Source of the DNA: Gammaproteobacteria bacterium
GTDB taxonomy: Bacteria > Pseudomonadota > Gammaproteobacteria > Pseudomonadales > Pseudohongiellaceae
NCBI GenBank assembly: GCA_019654215.1
Contig: BPDI01000011.1
Coordinates: forward strand, 1-64,000
Length of the DNA: 64,000 bases
Direction of reading: 5' to 3'
In this document: in pieces, positions 47,206 to 58,430 of the stretch
How positions within the stretch are numbered: the stretch's first letter is position 1
Layout: the number at the start of each line of letters is the position of its first letter
Program-made: the position numbers and the translations under genes
The notes under the pieces: generated by a model
The model's database searches: none
The model's input: only the letters and a program-made list of their open reading frames with translations
What the model was told of the DNA's origin: nothing

Positions 47206-47670
47206 ATGAGTAATTTTGTGAGCACCGATCAATTAGTCGGCTATATTGGAAAAGAAGTAGGGCTTACAGATTGGTTTGAAGTTGATCAGGAACGAATAAA
47301 TAACTTTGCTGAAGCTACTGGAGATTTTCAGTACATCCATGTGGATGAAGAACGGGCTGCCGAAACTCCATTTGGCGCCACCATTGCCCATGGGTTCTTA
47401 ACACTTTCATTGTTGAGTAAACTGAGCTCCATGAGCGGCGGAATTAAGTTGGAAAATTCAGTGATGGGAATTAATTATGGACTCAACAAAGTGCGTTTTC
47501 TTAACCCAGTGAAGGTGAACAGTAAAATTCGCGCTCGATTTGAGCTGATTAGTGCGGAAGAGAAGAAGCCTAATCACTATCTACTTAAGCACAATGTAAC
47601 TGTTGAGATTGAAGGCGAAGAAAAACCAGCACTAATTGCAGAATGGTTGGGAATGAGTGTACTAGCCTGA
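47206..47670 (+). CDS. MaoC family dehydratase
   Basis: WFEVDQERINNFAEATGDFQYIHVDEERAAETPFGATIAHGFLTLSLL hot-dog hydratase motif. Confidence 0.92.
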   Translation: MSNFVSTDQLVGYIGKEVGLTDWFEVDQERINNFAEATGDFQYIHVDEERAAETPFGATIAHGFLTLSLLSKLSSMSGGIKLENSVMGINYGLNKVRFLNPVKVNSKIRARFELISAEEKKPNHYLLKHNVTVEIEGEEKPALIAEWLGMSVLA

Positions 47671-47726
47671 TTAATTCATGCTATTAACACACAACAATTA
47701 TTTGATTCACGATTTTAGGTAAGTCC

Positions 47727-48133
47727 ATGAAGAGGTTTTTTCTCACTTTAATTCCTTTCCTTTCCGCTTGTGCCGGTGAGCCACCACAAAATATTGGTGT
47801 AACTGAAAATCGGCTTGCGCCCTGCCCTGAATCTCCCAACTGCGTGTCAAGTTTTGAATCCGACGAAGAACATAGCATAGAGCCACTAGCTGCGAACTTA
47901 GAGCAGATTGAGCAGGTCTCATCGGTCTAAATGAAGCCAATATTGTGAGTGCGTCAGAGAACTATATATATGCAGAATTTACGAGTCGATTAATGCGCTA
48001 CATCGATGATGTTGAATTTCTCTACGATCAAAGTACGGGAATCACTCATGTCCGTTCAGCGTCCAGGATTGGCTATAGTGATCTTGGCGCAAATCGAAAC
48101 CGAATAGAAGGTATTCGAGAATTACTTCAGTAG
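47727..48133 (+). CDS. DUF1499 domain lipoprotein (frameshifted near 47930)
   Basis: LIPFLSACAGEPPQNIG lipobox, LAPCPESPNCVSSFESDEEHSIEPL, second ORF IYAEFTSRLMRYIDDVEFLYD...VRSASRIGYSDLGANRNRIE. Confidence 0.85.
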
Positions 48134-48141
48134 CTATTTAG

Positions 48142-49377
48142 CTATCTGGCCACCAGCCCCATTGCCTGCTCGGCAAAGGTTTTTCTTGCTGCTGGCATTA
48201 ACTCCAGTGACAGTAATCCTAGTTGACGTGTAATTACATTTGATTGGTTGTTGCTGGAAAAAAGTTTGGTCAAGCTATCAGTAAAACGAATAAATTTTTG
48301 TTGATCAAAATCCTGCTCCTCAATGTAGCTTTGTAAAGTAGCCATGTCTCCAAGCGGTTCTTCTTGAGTGACCGCACTACTCAATGTTGAAACCAATGCG
48401 TCGATATCTCTGAGTGCTAGATTAAGCCCTTGCCCGGCAACGGGGTGTAAGGTGTGGGCAACATTGCCCAATAGGACCAACGATGGTCTTATCTGCTCCT
48501 TAGCCAAAGATAGACTCAACGGATAACAAAACTTTTCTCCAACTTGTATAACTTTACCGAGACGATTACCAAAACTATTCTGCAACTTGGCAATAAACTC
48601 ATCATCGTCAAATTTCATATATTCAGCACTTTCTTCTGCGCTTACAGTCCAAACTAATGAACAACGATTCTCTCCATTAAATTCGCGCAATGGTAGAACG
48701 GCCAATGGTCCGGTGTCGGTGAATCTTTCAAATGCACAAAATTGATGAGGAAGTTCAAAGGTAGCATTAGTAATAATTGCGTGTTGGTTATAACTTTCTT
48801 TTAATTGCTCAAAGCCCAGTTGCTCGCAGATCGGAGAATGTCCTCCATCAGCTAGCACAACCAATCCTGCCAATACTTCAAATCGATTTTCTCCAGCAAC
48901 AATTTCAAGCGTCATCCCTTCTTCTTTTGGAGAAATTTTTTCGATTATTGCTGGAGCTAGATGGGCAATAGATTCTGATTGGCTAAGTTGAGTATTGAGC
49001 ACGATCCCAAGATCAGTGTTTTCAACAACATAACCCAGAGCCTCTACTCCATGCTCTTCTCTTGTGAGGCAAGTCGACCCGAAACGACCACGATCGGAAA
49101 CTTGGATCTCAAAAATAGGACAAACTTGTTCCTCGATTTCTTCCCACAGCCCTATCGATTCATATATTTGTCGTGAGCCGAAAGAAAGCACAGTAGATCT
49201 TGCATCGAAGCTGGATTGGTTGGAGATATCTGTTTTGGGCACTGTCGCTTCTGCAACGAGTATATTGGGGCAGCTTGATATCAGAGACTTGCTTAAAATA
49301 TGGGCAAAACTGGCGCCTACCATCCCACCGCCAACGACGACGATATCGTAATTATTCTCGGGAGAGCTGATAATCAT
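48142..49377 (-). CDS. ubiH: 2-octaprenyl-6-methoxyphenol hydroxylase-like FAD monooxygenase
   Basis: IVVVGGGMVGASFAHIL, LVVLADGGHSPICEQLG, VLLGNVAHTLHPVAGQGLNLALRDIDAL; adjacent to pepP. Confidence 0.9.
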   Translation of the reverse strand: MIISSPENNYDIVVVGGGMVGASFAHILSKSLISSCPNILVAEATVPKTDISNQSSFDARSTVLSFGSRQIYESIGLWEEIEEQVCPIFEIQVSDRGRFGSTCLTREEHGVEALGYVVENTDLGIVLNTQLSQSESIAHLAPAIIEKISPKEEGMTLEIVAGENRFEVLAGLVVLADGGHSPICEQLGFEQLKESYNQHAIITNATFELPHQFCAFERFTDTGPLAVLPLREFNGENRCSLVWTVSAEESAEYMKFDDDEFIAKLQNSFGNRLGKVIQVGEKFCYPLSLSLAKEQIRPSLVLLGNVAHTLHPVAGQGLNLALRDIDALVSTLSSAVTQEEPLGDMATLQSYIEEQDFDQQKFIRFTDSLTKLFSSNNQSNVITRQLGLLSLELMPAARKTFAEQAMGLVAR

Positions 49378-49386
49378 AAAAGTTAG

Positions 49387-50754
49387 CTAGCGGACGGCTG
49401 ACATATAGGATTCGATTTCTTGTACCGTTTTCGGAATCCCAGCGCTGAGGATCTTATGGCCTGATTTGGTGACCAGCACATCATCTTCAATTCGCACACC
49501 AATGCCACGCCATTTTTTGGGGACTTTAGTGTTTGAAGGCGAAATATAGATCCCCGGTTCTATAGTAGTGACCATTCCTGGCTCCAGAAGACGCCAATGG
49601 TCATCAATCTTGTAATCTCCTACATCATGGACATCCATGCCAATCCAATGACCTACCCTGTGCATATAGAAGTCTTTGTAGCATTCATTCTTAATGAGCT
49701 GCGCCGGCATGCCTTTCATTAAGCCCAGTTTAACCAGGCCCTGGGTTATGACCTTCACCGAAGCATTGTGCGGTGCATCCCAGGGAGCACCAGGTTTCAC
49801 AGCTTCAATCGCAGCCTCTTGAGCTTTCAACACAATTTCATAAATGACTTTCTGTTCCGATGTGAATTTCCCGCTCGCAGGAAAGGTTCGAGTAATATCC
49901 GAAGCATAATATTCATACTCACAACCTGCATCTATAAGTACCAGGTCTCCCTTTTTTACTTTCGCATCGTTTGAATCGTAATGAAGAATGCAGGCATTAT
50001 CTCCCGCTCCAACGATGGACACATAAGCTGGTGAACGGCTACCGTTTCGGGTAAAGGCATAGAGAAGTTCAGCCTCTAATTCGTATTCATAAATTCCAGG
50101 TTTACAAAAAGCCATGGCGGCTTTATGCCCTTCGGCAGATATCTTTGCCGCCTTTTCCATTAGCTTAATTTCAGCAGGACTCTTATGCAGCCTTAATTCA
50201 TGGAGTAGATGATCGAGTACTTGAAACTCACTGGGTGGATGGGTTTCGATCTTTGCCTGATTACGAATAACCTTGACCCAGTCCATGACCCGATTATCGA
50301 AGTTGTCGTCCTTACCCATCGAATAATAAACACGATCGCGACCCTCTATAAGTCCAGGAATAATGTCATCGACATCATCAATCGGATAAGCGTCATCAAC
50401 ACCTAGTTCTTCTATAGCTGCATCCGGTCCAAGTAAGCAGCCATGCCATAACTCTTTTTCTTTATTTTTTTCCTGGCAAAAGAGAACAACTTCCCCCTGC
50501 TTTCTTCCAGGGATTAACGCGAGTAGTGAAAGGGGCTCAGTAAAGCCAGTTAAGTAATAAAAATCACTATTCTGTCGATATTGATACTCAGCATCATTGT
50601 TGCGCAAGCGAGGTGGTGCAGAAGCCAATAGAGCAATACTGTTTGCTTCCATTTGCGCTATTAATTCTTTTCTCCGCTTACTGAATTCACGATTTCTGAT
50701 ACTCATACTGCCCTTCTTATCTGAAAAATCTTTGTTCGTCGTAATTATTGCCAA
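49387..50754 (-). CDS. pepP: Xaa-Pro aminopeptidase
   Basis: M24 motifs VLIDAGCEYEYYASDITRTFPASG, HRVGHWIGMDVHDVGDY, MVTTIEPGIYI, GIGVRIEDDVLVT. Confidence 0.95.
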   Translation of the reverse strand: MAIITTNKDFSDKKGSMSIRNREFSKRRKELIAQMEANSIALLASAPPRLRNNDAEYQYRQNSDFYYLTGFTEPLSLLALIPGRKQGEVVLFCQEKNKEKELWHGCLLGPDAAIEELGVDDAYPIDDVDDIIPGLIEGRDRVYYSMGKDDNFDNRVMDWVKVIRNQAKIETHPPSEFQVLDHLLHELRLHKSPAEIKLMEKAAKISAEGHKAAMAFCKPGIYEYELEAELLYAFTRNGSRSPAYVSIVGAGDNACILHYDSNDAKVKKGDLVLIDAGCEYEYYASDITRTFPASGKFTSEQKVIYEIVLKAQEAAIEAVKPGAPWDAPHNASVKVITQGLVKLGLMKGMPAQLIKNECYKDFYMHRVGHWIGMDVHDVGDYKIDDHWRLLEPGMVTTIEPGIYISPSNTKVPKKWRGIGVRIEDDVLVTKSGHKILSAGIPKTVQEIESYMSAVR

Positions 50755-50970
50755 GTGTGTTGTAAGTCTTTGCTTTTATGAGACTAAAACCTAAGCGCAT
50801 AAGGATATAGGGGACTGATTAGGGAACCAAGCCCCATTTTTTCTCTATCCATTATTGACCGATTTTAAACGCGGCTCTATAGTTACGACACTTTTAATGT
50901 AAATCCTAAACTTATTCCAATAGTCCTTTGCGGCTATTGAATTTTAGACAGAAGAAATACAACACTAAAA

Positions 50971-51186
50971 ATGGCAGAAATTAGCGAAGGAAATTTCGAT
51001 TCCTTGAATATGAAAGTCGATGATTTAATCGAACTTTTCTCGGAAATGAAACGTGAAAATCAAGCGCTTAAAGCTAATCAAAGTAATTGGCAATCTGAAC
51101 GCAAACATCTTTTAGAGCGCAATCAAGAAGCTAAATCCAAGTTGAAATCGATTCTGGTTCGACTTAAAGCCATGGATAACTCTTAA
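50971..51186 (+). CDS. TIGR02449/ZapB-like coiled-coil protein
   Basis: 71-aa coiled coil VDDLIELFSEMKRENQALKANQSNWQSERKHLLERNQEAKSKLKSILVRLKAMD immediately upstream of zapA. Confidence 0.8.
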   Translation: MAEISEGNFDSLNMKVDDLIELFSEMKRENQALKANQSNWQSERKHLLERNQEAKSKLKSILVRLKAMDNS

Positions 51187-51205
51187 AATTATTCCGGACC
51201 CAGCA

Positions 51206-51520
51206 ATGAGTGATCAATCTTCAACCGTACAAGTAAAAATTCTGGACAAAGAGTATCAGGTTAATTGTCCACCTTCTGATCAAGAGGCCTTATTGAAGTC
51301 AGCACGATATCTGGATGAAAATATGCGCAAGATTAAAGGGCGAGGCAACATTCACGGTGCAGAAAAAATTGCAGTTATGGCAGCATTAAATATCACTCAT
51401 GACATGTTGAGAAAGAATCGCTTAATCAACGAAACCCGTCATGTCACTTCGCAACAGGTTAAAGGATTGGCAGATAAAATCGATCAGGCGTTAGCTACCT
51501 CTCGCCAGTTAGAAATATAG
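51206..51520 (+). CDS. zapA: Cell division protein ZapA
   Basis: VQVKILDKEYQVNCPPSDQEALLKSARYLDENMRKI, EKIAVMAALNITHDML. Confidence 0.93.
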   Translation: MSDQSSTVQVKILDKEYQVNCPPSDQEALLKSARYLDENMRKIKGRGNIHGAEKIAVMAALNITHDMLRKNRLINETRHVTSQQVKGLADKIDQALATSRQLEI

Positions 51521-51649
51521 TCACTTCCAATTTCTCTTACATTTACGTTTTTGTGACACAGCAATGTGTCACTGTCCCCGTTGTTATAAGTGAAGCTATT
51601 GATTTAGTTCACCTTTCATACTCCTAGAACGCGATATATACTAATCGCA

Positions 51650-51840
51650 GAGTTCCCTAGGACATTTGCCAATCAAAAGTGTTCTTGAGCCGATATCGTA
51701 GTAACCGGAGGCAACTCGTCAGATGTTGGTGTGCATGTCCGCAAGTCGGAAAGCCTTATGCATCGCGGGAGCCACCACCTGAACCTTTGGGTTCAGGGCA
51801 AGTTTGATAGCGGTGTTCCGGGGGACTTGATTCGATTCGC
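51650..51840 (+). ncRNA. ssrS: 6S RNA
   Basis: Between zapA and fau; cttgagccgatat, gttggtgtgcatgtccgcaagtcggaaagcctta and cacctgaacctttgggttcaggg match 6S landmarks; 5' and 3' arms can pair. Confidence 0.85.
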
Positions 51841-51864
51841 CTGACCTCCGCTTTAACTCACTCT

Positions 51865-52497
51865 ATGAACAAAGAAGAACGTCAAGCATTACGGGACTCG
51901 CTTCGGCAAGCCCGCCTAGATCTTAATCCCGATGAACAATCTGCGGCTGCCCAGAATCTGCATGATCTAGTGGCGGAGCAAGACTTCTTTATGAATGCTT
52001 CTCATATCGCGTTCTATCAGGGTATGGATGGAGAGATAGATCCTAAGCCGTTATTAGACAAAGCACTGGCGGAAGGAAAGAGCTGTTATTTACCAACTTT
52101 ATCGAAGGACAGCTCTGGCCAGATGTCGTTCGCACCCTATGATCATGACACCGAGTTAACTGAAAACAATTGGGGAATAGGCGAGCCGACGCTTCCCGAT
52201 GAAGAAATATCACCTACTAATTTTGATGTGGTATTTGTGCCTTTGGTTGGTTTCGATGAAAACTGCTTTCGCCTGGGTATGGGCAAAGGATTCTACGACC
52301 GCACATTCAGCTTCAAAATTTTTAATCGTCACAGCCGCCCTTGCTAGTTGGTCTGGCGCACGAATGCCAACTGACAGATTCATTTCCGCCCGCGAGTTGG
52401 GATGTGAGATTGGATGCGGTGATCACCGCGAGAAAAATATACCCCCCCGATACTGCATAGGGCGGAATATTAACTACTTCACTACCTATCCATGGTG
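51865..52497 (+). CDS. fau: 5-formyltetrahydrofolate cyclo-ligase (frameshifted near 52320)
   Basis: IAFYQGMDGEIDPKPLLDKALAEGKSCYLP, VFVPLVGFDENCFRLGMGKGFYDRTF; continuation in shifted frames. Confidence 0.9.
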
Positions 52498-52558
52498 AAG
52501 CTTTCCTTTATTGTTATCTGGGAACCAAGCCAAAAAAGTCCCGTAATTCTTCGCTTGC

Positions 52559-52651
52559 TTACATTAAGGCGCTTTGAGCGACGCTGCTGGCAAATACACT
52601 CACCACAAACAGGGTGATTACGACCATGACCATGTCTGGCTTCTTACTCAT
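52559..52651 (-). CDS. Putative 30-aa membrane microprotein
   Basis: MSKKPDMVMVVITLFVVSVFASSVAQSALM*; one TM segment; RBS GGAGAAGG directly before the ATG; absent from the ORF track because of length. Confidence 0.6.
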   Translation of the reverse strand: MSKKPDMVMVVITLFVVSVFASSVAQSALM

Positions 52652-52857
52652 GTCCTTCTCCGTCGCAGTTTCTAATTACTAATGCCTTAGCGGCCCGCTT
52701 TTTTAAAGCTTTAGGCCTAATTTTCCTAAAAAAAACAACAGGCTAGTGAATTTTTTAATGTATACTTAATGTAACCTTGGCTTAAGGCCGCATTATTCTA
52801 GTGACCTCCCCTGATGACGCAGAGATTTATTCTTGATTTCCCAAATGCTCTCTATAA

Positions 52858-52878
52858 TACTGTATAAAAAAAACAGTA
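52858..52878. promoter_or_regulatory. LexA/SOS operator upstream of imuA (1-nt longer than consensus)
   Basis: TACTGTATAAAAAAAACAGTA, an SOS box interrupted by an A8 run; CTG-N11-CAG instead of N10. Confidence 0.8.
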
Positions 52879-52917
52879 TTTGATCTCCTCGATCATTAAA
52901 TAAACCAATAACTAACC

Positions 52918-53748
52918 ATGAAAACTTATTCGGAAAGTTCAACGAAGGACCCAGAGTCCTTGCTTGGTAGCGCATACAGCCATATCGATGGTACTGAGCA
53001 AGATAGTCTTTCAGACGCACCTAGCATCGAAGAATTACTCCGCGCAATGCTGATCTCTGGCTCGGCTGTGACATAGCCGGCCAGGGATGCATGGTCGCAC
53101 CACCGGTTACCCACAATTGATGACATCCTGCCGGGGAAAAGGTTGGCCACAAAATGGTTTGCTTGAAATCATCAACCCCCAATGGGGTATGGGAGAGCTG
53201 CAATTACTGATTCCCTTAATGCGTTCAGTAATCAAGCAAGGCCAATGGATTCTATGGATCTCCCCGCCCCATCTGCTCTATGCCCCGGCATTAGGCAGGC
53301 AGGTATCGATACCGGTCAGATATTGGTAGTGAATCTTGATACCTCTTGCAAGGATGCCCTGTGGAGCATGGAAAAGGCCCTACAAACCAAGAATTGCGGC
53401 CTAGTGCTGGCCTGGCAGACCTGGCTCCCCGGCAAAGTACTGCGACGCCTGCAGCTGGCGGGGGGAAAGCGGAAATACCCTAGGCATTCTCTTTAAGCAT
53501 CGAGATAGTAAGTACTCACCATCTCGTATGCGATTGCAAATAAAGGGTCCCACATCAAATAAAAGGTAGTTTTAAAGAGGCTGAGGTCACAGTCATTAAG
53601 GCGCGAGGGAATTTCCAACCCCTCACTATTCGACTTCAGCTCTATCAACATCACGCCCGCATATAATCTGAGGGCCAAGCTTGGAAGACCCAGAAAGCAC
53701 AGCACAACTCTCTCTTCCGCCCCCGTTCGGCGCCAAGGCCGAGGTCAT
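52918..53748 (+). CDS. imuA: ImuA-like SOS mutasome protein (frameshifted)
   Basis: HGRTTGYPQLDDILPGKGWPQNGLLEIINPQWGMGELQLLIPLMRSVIKQGQWILWISPPHLLYAPAL.RQAGIDTGQILVV reconstructed from two or three frames; SOS box upstream, imuB downstream; 3' end approximate. Confidence 0.82.
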
Positions 53749-55139
53749 TAAACTGCCTCTGCCAGAACAAACTACCCCCTCTGGAAAAAAAGGAACTGAA
53801 CAAGGACAGATAAAGAAGCCGGACAGTCTCTGGTATGCCGTTTACTTCCCACAGTTAATTGAACTCAGCGAATCGCAACAACAGAAATATCTCAATGAGC
53901 TAGCTCAGTGTTAGAGAGTGTTAGCTCCACCGTGAGTTTTCATCCCCAGGCATTGATCTGCGAAATTCGCAGCGGACTGAAATACTTCGGTGACATCGAT
54001 GCGATTCATGACAAAGTTAATGAGCCACTTAGTGAAGCACTTAAGCAATTGTCATTAGCGGATTATTTTCTTTACGCCGCCTGCCCCACCGTTACTGGCA
54101 GTCTATTGTTAGCACGATCAGGAATAATAGTTTGATCTATCGAAAAGAAAATCTTCGTTCTGCATTGGGACAACTAAGTACTGAAGTTTTACATTTAAAT
54201 AAAGAGCAAAATCGACGCCTATATAATATGGGTGTACGTCATTTAAGAGACATATGGCGCCTTCCTACTGATGGTTTATATAAAAGATTCGGTAGTGAGT
54301 TTATGAACTTGCTTAAGAAATCCTTAGGTGAATCTTCCGAGCTAACCCATAATTATGTTCCTCCGCCTGTTTTTTCCACTAGTTACGACTTACCTTATGA
54401 AGTAGAAAGCCTTGGGTAGACTGTTGTCCGTAGCCAAAAAAATGCTGGATCAGCTCCACGAGTTCTTGCAAAGGCGAGATTTAAGTACTAGCCATTTAGT
54501 ATTTTCTTGAAACATGAAAAGCTAAATTGCACCGACATTAATATGAGCTTGCGACAGTCTAGCCGCTGCAGTAAACACTTATTAATGTTGTTAGAAACTC
54601 ACTTCAGCAATCTCATGATTCCAGCGCCGGTGATTGCAGTAAAAATGGAAGTTAAAAAATTCGATGCTTTTACGAGTTATAGCGAATCATTATTAGCGGA
54701 ATATAAACCCGCAGGGCGTCAATACAATAACAACAATCTGAATCAATTCACGGAACAGTTAAAAGCCAGACTAGGAGGGCACTTCGTTAACAGTATCAGC
54801 ACTGTTGCCGAGCATTGTCCAGAATATGCTACTCAGCAATTGGTTTATGACGAAATGGAAAACAGAGCAAAGGGCTATCATGCATCAGTTCCCCTAACTC
54901 TCCGTCCTTTTCTATTATTGCAAGAACCGGAACAACTGGTTCTTAAAAACAGTGAACTCTATCACCGCAAACCTATTACTATTATTAGCGGTCCTGAGCG
55001 TATGAATCCTTTTGGTGGTCTGGCAAGGATGTGCGTCGAGATTATTATATAGCGCTAGAAAAAAACGGTAGCCGCCCTCTGGTTTTACCGTGAACGTGGT
55101 GATGAAAATAACTGGTTTTTACATGGCTTTTTCGCGTAA
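53681..55139 (+). CDS. imuB: ImuB-like Y-family polymerase homolog (multiply frameshifted; start uncertain)
   Basis: DSLWYAVYFPQLIELS..., LICEIRSGLKYFGDI, LGQLSTEVLHLNKEQNRRLYNMGVRHLRDIWRLPTDGLYKRFGSEFMNLL, ISGPERMNPFGG...RVDYYIALEKNG..LWFYRERGDENNWFLHGFFA*. Confidence 0.83.
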
Positions 55140-55183
55140 ATTGCCAGCGGAATCATGTTTCTACGCCAACAATTCTTGTAGGT

Positions 55184-58100
55184 ATTAGGTAAAATTTCTT
55201 GATGGCAATTCCATCGACCCTAGCCAATGACTAAGATCCACTAGCTCCGGGCAATCAAGTGAATCACTCCTCCGCTTTTCTGTATATGACCGACCACTCC
55301 GATTAACATTGCCTGGCGTACAATAGGTCGAAAGCATTCTCCGATTTTTGGCCAAACCACAACGTTAAAAAATCCGCTCTCATCTTCCAAAGTTAGAAAT
55401 GTGACACCTGCGGGCTGTCATGGGTCGCTGTCGACAGGTAACCAGGCCATTTACTTTAGCCTGCGCTTCTTTATCGATATTGGATAGCTCACTAGCTGGA
55501 GAAACCTGATACAGGTCTAAATGTTCACGGAATAGGGAAAGGGGATGTCGGCGCAGAGTAAAACCGGTGGAGTCATAATCACCGATAATGTTCTGACCTT
55601 CATTAGCCACTGGCAATAACACATCGACACCGAAGTCGGCGTCAGCAAAATCCTGGTCAGCGAAGAAGCTATAAGAGTAATCGTCGCCATCTCCTGCAGC
55701 TTTATCTACACCGGATGCATGCCAAAAAGCAGATGGCGGTCACCACTTAAATCCTTTAAAGCATTAGCAGCGGCTAAAAACTCCAGATCTTTCTTATTAA
55801 TGCCACTGCGAAAAACTAATTCCTGAATAGTCGTAAACTTTCCGGCCCCGCCGCGCTTCAGTAATGGCTTGCACACCGATGTCAGACAGTCCTTTAACTA
55901 ATCTGAATCCAATGCGCAGCGCCGGATCCAGGTCTGGTCACAGGGGGAATTCAATCTTTTAAAATCATTATCGAACTCGAGTGTGCAATCGTAAAAACTC
56001 TGGTTGATATCAACCGGCAAGATAGGCACATCATGATGGAGTGCGTCATTGATAAGTTGTGCCGGAGGATAAAATCCCATGGGTTGGCTATTAAGTAGAG
56101 AACAACAGAAAGCAGCAGGGTGATAGCACTTAAGCCAGGAAGACACATAAGCAATCAAAGCAAAGCTGGCGGAGTGGGATTCAGGAAAACCATAATCACC
56201 GAAGCCTTTTATTTGCTTAAACAATTTCTCAGCAAAGTCTTCTTCATAACCTCTTTCCAGCATGCCTCTGACCAGTTTGTCGCGATAAGGTTCTAGGCCT
56301 CCTTTACATTTCCAGGCTGCCATAGCTCTGCGGAGTTGGTCGGGTTCCCCACCAGAAAAACCCGCAGCTACCATGGCCAGTTGCATAACCTGCTCCTGAA
56401 AAATGGGGACCCCCAAGGTTCGATCTAATACATCTCTAACCGCCTTACTGGGATAAGACACCGGCTCTTTACCATTACGTCGATTCAGATAGGGATGCAC
56501 CATGTCACCTTGAATAGGACCAGGCCTCACTATTGCAATCTGAATTACCAGGTCGTAATAACTGCATGGTCGCAAACGCGGTAACATGCTCATCTGTGCA
56601 CGGGACTCGATCTGAAAAACGCCCACCGTGTCAGCCTTGCCTATCATGTCGTAAACCTTGGGGTCTTCCGGTGGAATATTTTGAATAACTAATGACTCAC
56701 GACTGTAGTCGCTAATCATGTCCAGACATTTCCGTACAGCAGTTAATATACCCAGGGCCAGGACATCGATCTTTAATAAGCCAAGAGATGCCAGATCATC
56801 TTTCCCCCATTGAATAACAGTGCGATCTTCCATGGTGGCGTTCTCGATGGGAACCAGATGGGAAAGCAAACCTTGACTGATGACAAAACCACCTACGTGT
56901 TGTGAGAGATGACGCGGAAAGCCAATTAACGATTCAGCGAGAAAAACTAGTTGTTGGATTTTCCTATCACTATAGTCGATATCCGAATCACTTAGTTGCT
57001 CTTTCAACGAAGTCCCCCACCAGTAAATCGATTTCGTTAAATGGTCTAACAGTTTTTCGCTGAGACCCAAGGCCCTGCCCACATCACGAATAGCACTGCG
57101 GGAGCGATAAGTAATAACAGTTGCAGCGATAGCGGCACGACCACGGCCATACTTGTTATAGATGTATTGAATAACTTCTTCCCGCCGTGCATTTTCAAAA
57201 TCCACATCGATATCCGGTGGCTCGTTACGTTCCTTGGAAATAAATCGTTCGAATAAAACTTCCACTCGAGCAGGATCCACTTCTGTAATCCCCAGGCAAT
57301 AGCATACGGCAGAGTTCGCCGCCGAACCTCGACCCTGACAAAGAATATGTTGGCTGCGGGCAAAGGCAACAATGTCATGCACAGTTAAGAAATAGTGCTC
57401 GTAATTAAGTTCTTTAATCAAAGTCAGTTCATGTTCGATGATGTTACGAACTTTTGCCGTCGCCCCTTTGGGCCATCGTTGACGAATGCCAGCTTCTGTT
57501 AATTCTCTTAACCAGCCATGGGGAGTGTAATCAGGTGGGACTAATTCCCGTGGATATTCATACCGCAGTTCGTCCAGCTCGAAATGACAACGACTGGCAA
57601 TCTCAACAGTGACCGCCATAAGTTCAGCAGGAAACAGTTTATGAAGTTGCTCGCGAGTACGTAGATGACGTTGGCCATTACTCTCGGCATCCAAACCCAA
57701 CTCATCGATAGGTCTAATCAAACGAATAGCCGTAACTGTGTCTTGCAAGATGCGACGATCAGCATCGTGCATGTAGACACCACCGGCAGGACACAGGGGA
57801 ATATCGAATTGAATTCCCAACTCTTGCAAGCGTTGTAATTTTAAACGGTCGTTACCACGGAGTAATAGCTCCGCAGCAATCCAGAGTCCGTTTGGAAACT
57901 GCCGCTTTAACCAAACCGCTTGGCAAGCAAGTTGTTCTGGCTCATTTAATAGATCAGGCAGCCACAATGCCAAACAATCCTCCGGCAAGTTATGTTCCAC
58001 CATCTCCTGATTGATGAAGTAACTGCCTTTTTCGGCTTCCCGGCGGGCACAAGATATTAAGTGACTTAAGTGGCCATAACCTTTGCGATTGCATGCTATT

Positions 58101-58396
58101 AAAACCAGATGGCAACCCTTATCCATAACAAACTCACTACCAATAATGAGTTTAATATCCCGTTGCTTCGCTGCAATATGGGCTCGCACTACACCACTGA
58201 GTGAGCACTCGTCAGTAATAGCCAACGCACGATAGCCAAGCTCATCCGCGCGTTCTACTAGTTCTTCTGGAAAAGAAGCGCCCCGTAAAAAGCTGAAATT
58301 GGAAATACAGTGCAGCTCTGCATAGTCAGGCAGAGGTAGAGCCGCAGGCTCAAAGGGAGGCTTGAGCCCAGTTTTCGCCAGAGATATAGGGTCCAT
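55184..58396 (-). CDS. dnaE2: Error-prone DNA polymerase DnaE2 (3' third frameshifted)
   Basis: LHCISNFSFLRGASFPEELVERADELGYRALAITDECSLSGVVRAHIAAK PHP domain; CQGRGSAANSAVCYCLGITEVDP; PPDIDVDFENARREEVIQYIYNKYG; C-terminal VVWPKIGECFRPIVRQAMLIGVVGHIQKSGGVIHLIA in shifted frame. Confidence 0.95.
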
Positions 58397-58410
58397 TATA
58401 ATGATCTAAT

Positions 58411-58430
58411 ACTGTATATATATACAGTAT
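58411..58430. promoter_or_regulatory. LexA/SOS operator of dnaE2
   Basis: TACTGTATATATATACAGTA, exact 20-bp palindromic SOS consensus 14 bp upstream of the dnaE2 start. Confidence 0.95.
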
